64,000 nucleotides of DNA from Pedobacter ginsengisoli (GTDB lineage Bacteria > Bacteroidota > Bacteroidia > Sphingobacteriales > Sphingobacteriaceae). How positions within the stretch are numbered: position 1 is the first letter of the stretch; each line of letters opens with the position of its first letter. This document shows positions 58,432 through 64,000 of this stretch, piece after piece. The notes under the pieces were generated by a model. The model was not told where the DNA came from. It made no database searches and saw only the letters and a program-made list of their open reading frames with translations. The translations under genes were made by a program, and so were the position numbers. The stretch lies in the NCBI RefSeq assembly GCF_030244015.1, contig NZ_JASSYX010000001.1, positions 620,001-684,000 on the forward strand. Reading direction: 5' to 3'.

Positions 58432-60357
58432 ATGAAATACCATTATAAATTAATTTGTGTAACCATACTTTGCATAGCAGGCATGTCCTGTAAAAAGTAT
58501 CTGGACGTTGTGCCAAATAATGTTGGTACGCTTGATTATGCTTTTTCAAATAGAAATGAGGCTGAAAATTATTTGTTTGGCTGTTACAATACCTACCAGA
58601 CACTGATCCGCGGGACGGTAAACAACCCCGGATTTACGACCACTGCAGAAATCTATTATCCAAATCTGGAAGGCAACCCCTTTAACAAGATCCCTTCTAC
58701 AGGCTTTAGTCTGATCAGGAATATACAAAATTCAGGGAGTCCTGTTTTGGACTTCTGGAATGGCGGAAACGGGGGACAGAACATTTATCAGGCCATCAGA
58801 AGGTGTAACATTATGTTGGAAAACATAGATAAGCCGATTGATCTGAACGAGCCTGAAAAAAGAAGATGGATTGCCGAGGTTAAGTTTTTAAAGGCTTTTT
58901 ATCACTATTACATGATCCGTTTTTACGGACCTATTGTTCTCGCCAAGGTAAACCGCCCGATTGACGGCCCTATTGAGGATACAAAGGTAAAAAGGGCGAC
59001 GGTCGATGAGTCTTTTGACTATGTGACATCGCTTCTGGATGAGGCCATTCCGGACCTGCCTCCGGTGATCACCAACCGGATCAATGAGCTGGGCCGTATC
59101 ACCACTGCTATGGCAATGGCGGTTAAAGCTGAAGTTTTAACTACCCAGGCCAGTCCTTTGTTCAACGGCAATCCTGATTACGCAGTCTTCAAAGACAAGG
59201 ACGGCAGAAATCTTTTTTCTACTACCGCAGACCCTGCGAAATGGGAGAAAGCGGCTGCAGCCTGCAAGGCCGCAATTGTTGAGTTTGAGCTGCGAGGAGG
59301 CAAGTTGTATACAGAAGTACCGACCAATCAAGTAGAGAGCGCATCTGATGAAATAAAAAAACTACTTACGCTGCAGAGTGCGGTCACGCAAAAATGGGAG
59401 CAGAACCCTGAGCTGGTCATCGCCTCGCAGTTTGATTTTGACTACCAGGGTTATGCGATGCCGAAACTAACCACAGCTGCTGTGGCACAGAGTAATGATC
59501 ATCCGTCAAATTTTTCAGTGCCGATTTCCACTGCGGAACTATTTTATACTAAAAATGGGGTGCCTGTCAACGAAGATAAGACCTGGGACTATGCGAACCG
59601 GAACACCATAAAAGCGGGCGACGATGCCAATAAACATTACATTAAACTGGGTTACGAAACCGTAAAGAGTCACTTTGACAGGGAACCACGGTTCTATGCA
59701 GACATTGCCTTTGATGGTGCGATCTGGTTTGGGAACGATAAAAGGAAAGAAGAGGAAGCTTATGTGGTACAAGGGCGCGGACCTGCCGCTGTTTCCGGTC
59801 CAAAGAGTCTTTTTGCGACAAACGTAACGGGTTACTGGCCTAAAAAACTGGCCAACTACCTTACGGTGATGGATGTAGGCAGTCCAAAATTTGAAGGATT
59901 CCGTCTCCCTGTTATACGTCTGAGCGGACTGTATCTTTTGTATGCTGAGGCATTGAATGAAAGTTTACCGGCCCCGTCGGAGGAGGTTTACATGTATATT
60001 GATAAAGTTAGACAGCGCGCCGGTTTGCAGGGAGTCAGGCAGTCCTGGGAGACTTATGCCAAAGATGCCACTGCGCCATCAGACAAAAATAAGCTGCGTG
60101 CGATTATTCACAGAGAGCGAAGAATTGAACTGTGCTTTGAGGGTCAGACCGGCTGGGACCTGCGCAGATGGAAAGAGCTGCAGGATGTGCTGAGCAGACC
60201 TTTTCAGGGCTGGACGGTAAGCCAGGCAAATGCGGTTGAATACTATCGCCCGCAGACGGTTGCCATTCCTGTTTTTGGTGTGAAAGATTATTTATGGCCG
60301 ATCAAAAATTCGGAAGTGGTTATCAATGAAAATTTAGTTCAAAACCCATTTTGGTAG
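58432..60357 (+). CDS. SusD/RagB-family glycan-binding lipoprotein (system 3)
   Basis: 641 residues with a lipoprotein signal (MKYHYKLICVTILCIAGMSC). Full-length SusD: N-terminal TPR-like helices (NIYQAIRRCNIMLENIDKP; EVKFLKAFYHYYMIRFYGPI), aromatic-rich loops, and the C-terminal LRAIIHRERRIELCFEGQTG with WDLRRWKEL. It starts 24 bases after susC. Together they should bind and import the oligosaccharide sensed by the AraC regulator. Much larger than the two SusD proteins of systems 1 and 2. Confidence 0.95.
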   Translation: MKYHYKLICVTILCIAGMSCKKYLDVVPNNVGTLDYAFSNRNEAENYLFGCYNTYQTLIRGTVNNPGFTTTAEIYYPNLEGNPFNKIPSTGFSLIRNIQNSGSPVLDFWNGGNGGQNIYQAIRRCNIMLENIDKPIDLNEPEKRRWIAEVKFLKAFYHYYMIRFYGPIVLAKVNRPIDGPIEDTKVKRATVDESFDYVTSLLDEAIPDLPPVITNRINELGRITTAMAMAVKAEVLTTQASPLFNGNPDYAVFKDKDGRNLFSTTADPAKWEKAAAACKAAIVEFELRGGKLYTEVPTNQVESASDEIKKLLTLQSAVTQKWEQNPELVIASQFDFDYQGYAMPKLTTAAVAQSNDHPSNFSVPISTAELFYTKNGVPVNEDKTWDYANRNTIKAGDDANKHYIKLGYETVKSHFDREPRFYADIAFDGAIWFGNDKRKEEEAYVVQGRGPAAVSGPKSLFATNVTGYWPKKLANYLTVMDVGSPKFEGFRLPVIRLSGLYLLYAEALNESLPAPSEEVYMYIDKVRQRAGLQGVRQSWETYAKDATAPSDKNKLRAIIHRERRIELCFEGQTGWDLRRWKELQDVLSRPFQGWTVSQANAVEYYRPQTVAIPVFGVKDYLWPIKNSEVVINENLVQNPFW

Positions 60358-60394
60358 CGGTTGTAAATAACTGAGAAATTAATCTTTTAAATAG

Positions 60395-61597
60395 ATGATT
60401 ATGAAAAATATATTGATCCTTATACTGATGATGGCTTTCTTAGCCTCCTGTAAAAAAGAGGAATCGAACATTGAGGTCATTTCCAGGGATATGACCAAGC
60501 CGGGTGTGGTGAGCAATGTGAAAGTTGAAAACCTGGAAGGTGCTGCCAGAATTACGTACAGGCTGCCCAATTCAGAAAACCTGCTTTATGTTTTGGCGCG
60601 GTACAATATCAATGATAACCGTGTCCGGGAGACCAAAGCAAGTTATTATACGGATACGATTATGGTAGACGGGTTTGCCAGATCGCAGGAGTATGAGGTG
60701 ACTTTGTATGCCGTCAGCCGTGCCAATGTGATGTCTGATCCGGTAGTTGTTAAGGTAACGCCGGAAACACCAAATTATGTTAAGATAAATTCAGATCTGG
60801 AGATTAACCCTGACTTTGGCGGAGCGAGTTTTTTTGGACTTAACAGGAACAGGGCGCCTATAGCTGTGCACCTTCTTGTTTTTAATGAGCAGACTAAAAA
60901 GTACGATGAACAGGAGCCGGAATACATTAGCAGTGATACCATTAATGTTGCCATCAGGAACCTGCCCCCAACTCCTCAAAAGGTAGGCGTCTATACAACC
61001 GACAGATTTGGAAATGTTTCTGATACGGTATTTAAAACATTGACGCCGTTGTTTGAAACTCAACTGGACAAGAGCAAGTTTTTTGTGTACAACATGGCTA
61101 ATGATACGCCATCAGATTATGGCTGGGTATTCCAAAATTTCTTTGATGGACGTGTTGACGGCAATGGATGGCATACGGGCAGGTCTTCCAGGCTAATCTC
61201 TACATTTGGTATGGGTACCTCGGCTATCATCAGTCGTTTTGTGGTGTGGCAGAGACCATCTGAGTATTATGGATATCAAAATACGCACACCTTTACCATT
61301 TGGGGTTCAAATAAGGACAATCCCGCTGAGACTACTTTGCCGAAAGGTTCTGCTGGGGGAACTGTGGCCGGTGATTGGGTGAATATGGGCAACTTTGCTT
61401 TTCCTAATCCACCTTCTGGCTTAGCGCCTAACCAGGCAAATGCTGCTGATAAAGAATTTGTTGCCAAAGGGGTCAATTTTACGATGCCGCGTCCGGCACA
61501 AAATGTGAAATATATCCGTTTCGAGGTTACCCAAACCTGGGGCGGGCTTGACTATGTGAATGCCATGGAAATAACGCTTTTCGGAAACCCTTTGTGA
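60395..61597 (+). CDS. Surface lipoprotein with DUF4959/DUF5000-like domains
   Basis: 400 residues with a lipoprotein signal (LILILMMAFLASC). A DUF4959-like fibronectin-type part (about 35-125; GVVSNVKVENLEGAARITYR) precedes a middle beta domain and a discoidin-like C-terminal domain (about 235-400: WQRPSEYYGYQNTHTFTIWG; NVKYIRFEVTQTWGGLDYVN). Such proteins follow SusD genes in Bacteroidota loci and bind glycans at the surface (SGBP role). The C-terminal domain is related to that of the next protein. Confidence 0.85.
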   Translation: MIMKNILILILMMAFLASCKKEESNIEVISRDMTKPGVVSNVKVENLEGAARITYRLPNSENLLYVLARYNINDNRVRETKASYYTDTIMVDGFARSQEYEVTLYAVSRANVMSDPVVVKVTPETPNYVKINSDLEINPDFGGASFFGLNRNRAPIAVHLLVFNEQTKKYDEQEPEYISSDTINVAIRNLPPTPQKVGVYTTDRFGNVSDTVFKTLTPLFETQLDKSKFFVYNMANDTPSDYGWVFQNFFDGRVDGNGWHTGRSSRLISTFGMGTSAIISRFVVWQRPSEYYGYQNTHTFTIWGSNKDNPAETTLPKGSAGGTVAGDWVNMGNFAFPNPPSGLAPNQANAADKEFVAKGVNFTMPRPAQNVKYIRFEVTQTWGGLDYVNAMEITLFGNPL

Positions 61598-61619
61598 TAT
61601 CGTGTAACGCTGATAAAAA

Positions 61620-62855
61620 ATGGAAAAAATGAAACTAACTATCAATATTGCAGTGGCGCTTATCATCACTTTTGCGATGGCCGGCTGTGAAAAATATGGC
61701 GACGACTATAAATCGTTTTTAAATGACAAAGAAACAGTTTATCCTGGTCTGGTCAAAAATGCCGGCTATAAAGCAGGAAATCTGAGGACTGCGCTCTACT
61801 GGAACCCGAGCCCGGATCCGACAATTTCCAAATATGTCGTTACCTGGAATAATGGGGCCAGTAGCATGGAAGTGCCTGCGACCAGCAACGATCCGGCAGA
61901 GTTGATAACCGTAGTGGTGCCAAATCTCAATGAATACGTCTACGCTTTCCATATCAATTCGTATGATAAAAATGGAAACAAGTCTGTAGGGATCGAGCTA
62001 AATAATGTAAGGGTTTATGGACCCACGTATATAAGCACGCTGCTCAACAGAAGCTATAATGCGGCCAATCCCTATGAGTTTAACCAGGACGGTGCTCTTA
62101 AATTGAACTTTAACAGGAGGGATACCATGAACGTGTCTACGACAATCAGGTACACCAATACTTCAGGTGTACTGGAAGACAGGGAGCTTGCGGCAGATGA
62201 CAATTCAATTGTAATACCAAACTACAAGCTGAACACGACAGTTCAGTACCGGTCCTCATACGCTCCTGAGCCTGGTTCATACGATGCTTTTAACGTCTCA
62301 CAATTTGCTGATTTTCCAACGATCATTAAGATCACGCAATGTGATAAATCATTGTTCAAAGTATTTAAACTGCCCACGGACGTTGGGGATGAATACGGAT
62401 GGAAAATGGAAAATTTGTGGGACAATAACACCGGCGCAAACGGGGGTGATCCTGCAGGCTTCCATACAGGTGGCTCTGGACTGCCTCAATGGTTCACATT
62501 TGATATAGGACAGGTGACACAGCTTGACCATTTCAGGCTTTGGCAAAGAGACAATGCATTATACAATGTCGGTAATCCCAAAGTCTTTGAAGTATGGGGC
62601 AGTAATAACCCCAATCCTGACGGGAGTTTTGACAGCAGCTGGACAAAGCTGCAAACCTATACCTCATTTAAGCCTTCTGGCCAACCCGTAGGGCAAAATA
62701 CCGATGCGGACAGGGCGTTTGCAAGGGCTGGAGAGCGGTTCAACATCCCTGCGGGTAGCCCGGCGTTCAGGTACCTGCGCTTTAAAGTACTGGAAACATG
62801 GGGCGGGGCTAATTATATTCACCTTTTGGAATTAACTTTTTTTAAATCGAACTAG
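61620..62855 (+). CDS. DUF4998-like surface lipoprotein with discoidin-like C-terminus
   Basis: 411 residues; a lipoprotein signal ends FAMAGC. The N-terminal part (about 25-130; GLVKNAGYKAGNLRTALYWN) is DUF4998-like, a fibronectin-type fold. The C-terminal domain (about 255-411) contains LDHFRLWQRDNALYNVGNPK and RYLRFKVLETWGGANYIHLL, like the previous protein, suggesting a shared binding fold after duplication. A second start at M4 (61629) is possible. Probable surface glycan-binding protein. Confidence 0.85.
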   Translation: MEKMKLTINIAVALIITFAMAGCEKYGDDYKSFLNDKETVYPGLVKNAGYKAGNLRTALYWNPSPDPTISKYVVTWNNGASSMEVPATSNDPAELITVVVPNLNEYVYAFHINSYDKNGNKSVGIELNNVRVYGPTYISTLLNRSYNAANPYEFNQDGALKLNFNRRDTMNVSTTIRYTNTSGVLEDRELAADDNSIVIPNYKLNTTVQYRSSYAPEPGSYDAFNVSQFADFPTIIKITQCDKSLFKVFKLPTDVGDEYGWKMENLWDNNTGANGGDPAGFHTGGSGLPQWFTFDIGQVTQLDHFRLWQRDNALYNVGNPKVFEVWGSNNPNPDGSFDSSWTKLQTYTSFKPSGQPVGQNTDADRAFARAGERFNIPAGSPAFRYLRFKVLETWGGANYIHLLELTFFKSN

Positions 62856-62917
62856 AGGATCTTGAAGAAATCGGCCACTGTGTAAGTGGTTTGTCGCTTA
62901 GTAATTCAGCAATATTT

Positions 62918-62961
62918 CCGGGACACTCGAAGCATAGACCATTATGCCGCGGGTGTTCCGG
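62918..62961 (+). terminator. Hairpin between the glycan-binding gene and galM
   Basis: CCGGGACACTC at 62918-62928 pairs with GGGTGTTCCGG at 62951-62961 through 11 pairs (two G-T). No T-run follows immediately (AATTGCTTTTCC). It may reduce read-through into galM. Confidence 0.5.
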
Positions 62962-63004
62962 AATTGCTTTTCCTGATTCACATGTTTATTAATCAGTCTT
63001 TCTG

Positions 63005-64000
63005 ATGCAAAAGAATAAAATTTTAAAAACTCCCTGGGGAAATGCAGATGGCAGGGAAGTCTTTCTCTTTAAAATAGAAAACCAGGAAGGCCGGTTCATA
63101 GAGTTGAGCAATTATGGGGCTACTCTCGTTTCCGTTTTTGTCCCGGACAATGAAGACAAGAAAGAGAACGTTGTTCTTGGCTTTCCCGAGTTGCGGAGTT
63201 ATGTCAACGATCAGAGCTATATGGGTTCAACCGTTGGCCGGTTCGCCAACAGGATCGGTAATGCGGCTTTTAATTTAGACGGGAAAAGGGTGACGCTTGA
63301 GCAGAATGAGGGGTCGAACAGCAATCATAGTGGCAGCGCCGGCTTTAATAAAAAGGTATTTGATTGGCAGATCAAAGATGATGCATTGATTTTTAGTCTG
63401 CTAAGTCCGGATGGAGAAGGAGGTTTTCCCGGTAACCTGAAAACGGAAGTTCATTACCGCTGGAACGAGGAGAACGAACTAACCATAGGTTATTATGGGC
63501 AAACGGATCAGCATACCTTGTTCAACCTGACCAATCACAGTTATTTTGACCTGTCATCGGGCAAAGGCCGGGTGGTTGACCATCATCTTTCTGTGTTTTC
63601 CGATCAGATGGTTGAGGCGGGGGCTGATTATATTCCGACGGGAGAGCTTGTGGCTGCCGGTGGGGCTTATACTTTTAATGATATTTTGATTAAAGACAGG
63701 CTCCTGCAGCCTGATGGCAGTCTGAAGGGCCTGAATATTTGCTATGTGCTGGATAAGGAACGCCAAAAATCAGGCCTTCCGGCTGCAAGGCTTTTTGATC
63801 CTCATTCAGGAAGAAGCCTCACCCTGTATACTTCTTATCCCGGACTAATGCTGTATACAGGTGATTACCTCCATACAGCCGACGCTGGATTTAACGGGAA
63901 ACCATACAGGGCTTTTGACGGAATATGCCTGGAGGCCCAGTTCTTTCCTGATAGTCCAAACCACCCCTCATTTCCTTCTGCAGCGTTGCGGGCAGGGGAG
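63005..64000 (+). CDS. galM: Aldose 1-epimerase, 3'-truncated by window edge
   Basis: ATG at 63005 opens 332 codons that continue past the end of the window. Motifs match galactose mutarotase: LSNYGATLVSVFVPD, STVGRFANRIGNAAF (the NR substrate contacts), NHSGSAGFNKKVF and LFNLTNHSYFDL (catalytic histidine), and a later CLEAQFFPDSPNHPSFP with the catalytic glutamate. It interconverts alpha and beta anomers of galactose or related sugars, here those released by the enzymes of the locus. No signal peptide was seen, so cytoplasmic. Only the last few residues should be missing. Confidence 0.93.
   Translation, partial: MQKNKILKTPWGNADGREVFLFKIENQEGRFIELSNYGATLVSVFVPDNEDKKENVVLGFPELRSYVNDQSYMGSTVGRFANRIGNAAFNLDGKRVTLEQNEGSNSNHSGSAGFNKKVFDWQIKDDALIFSLLSPDGEGGFPGNLKTEVHYRWNEENELTIGYYGQTDQHTLFNLTNHSYFDLSSGKGRVVDHHLSVFSDQMVEAGADYIPTGELVAAGGAYTFNDILIKDRLLQPDGSLKGLNICYVLDKERQKSGLPAARLFDPHSGRSLTLYTSYPGLMLYTGDYLHTADAGFNGKPYRAFDGICLEAQFFPDSPNHPSFPSAALRAGE

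Overview
The window reads as chromosome of a Sphingobacteriaceae-like Bacteroidota, most like Pedobacter. Evidence: three SusC/SusD-type outer-membrane pairs, two ECF sigma / FecR anti-sigma pairs with a C-terminal DUF4974-like module, a two-component sensor with Reg_prop/Y_Y_Y repeats, DUF6266-type proteins, lipoproteins with SCKK lipoboxes, and candidate promoters ending in a TAnnTTTG-like -7 box. The genus is inferred from gene content only. No tRNA, rRNA, CRISPR array, integrase or intact insertion sequence was seen.

Layout. (1) 1-231: 3' end of a membrane protein, then about 400 bases with a strong inverted repeat. (2) 634-9441: system 1, ECF sigma, FecR-type anti-sigma, SusC with an STN signalling domain, SusD, and a periplasmic thioredoxin-like protein. 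(3) 9544-10076: decayed fragments of a GNAT acetyltransferase and an AAA/DUF4143-type ATPase. (4) 10346-22491: system 2, a parallel ECF sigma / FecR / STN-SusC / SusD locus followed by two thioredoxin-like proteins, a DUF4369-like protein, a lipoprotein and a DsbD-alpha-like protein. (5) 22660-26957: an accessory stretch of small unknown proteins, a DNA-binding HTH protein, two DUF6266-type proteins and a possible membrane-protein/CHAP-amidase lysis-like pair. (6) 27045-39441: a thioredoxin-fused large protein, SRPBCC protein, oxidoreductase, DUF1080 and LamG-like proteins, a phosphoesterase-propeller fusion, a fatty-acid desaturase, NDH-2 and a small membrane protein. (7) 39714-52772: a carbohydrate-use locus (GH127-like, PHP-like, split hybrid two-component system, GH2, CotH-like, GH43). 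(8) 52893-64000: AhpD-like, Crp/Fnr and AraC regulators on the minus strand, then SusC/SusD with two sugar-surface lipoproteins and a galM cut by the window end.

How the parts work together. In systems 1 and 2 the SusC carries an N-terminal STN domain. By analogy with FecA/FecR/FecI this contacts the FecR anti-sigma in the periplasm and frees the ECF sigma. Both loci pair uptake with periplasmic thiol-redox proteins, so the imported ligand may need disulfide chemistry. Regions 7 and 8 look like one or two polysaccharide-utilisation loci for arabinose- and galactose-containing glycans, controlled by a two-component system and by an AraC regulator with a visible paired operator.

Most notable observations. 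Palindromic dispersed repeats of the CGTCATCTCGA / TCGAGATGACG and GTCATTGCGAG types lie in frame inside both FecR genes and both STN-SusC genes, at matching linker positions but from different repeat families in each paralogue. Two roughly 90-125 nt structured elements (25271-25362 and 49904-50029) share interior sequence but have different, fully complementary outer stems, as expected of a structured RNA. A 33-bp operator repeated at a 95-bp interval lies between the AraC gene and its susC.
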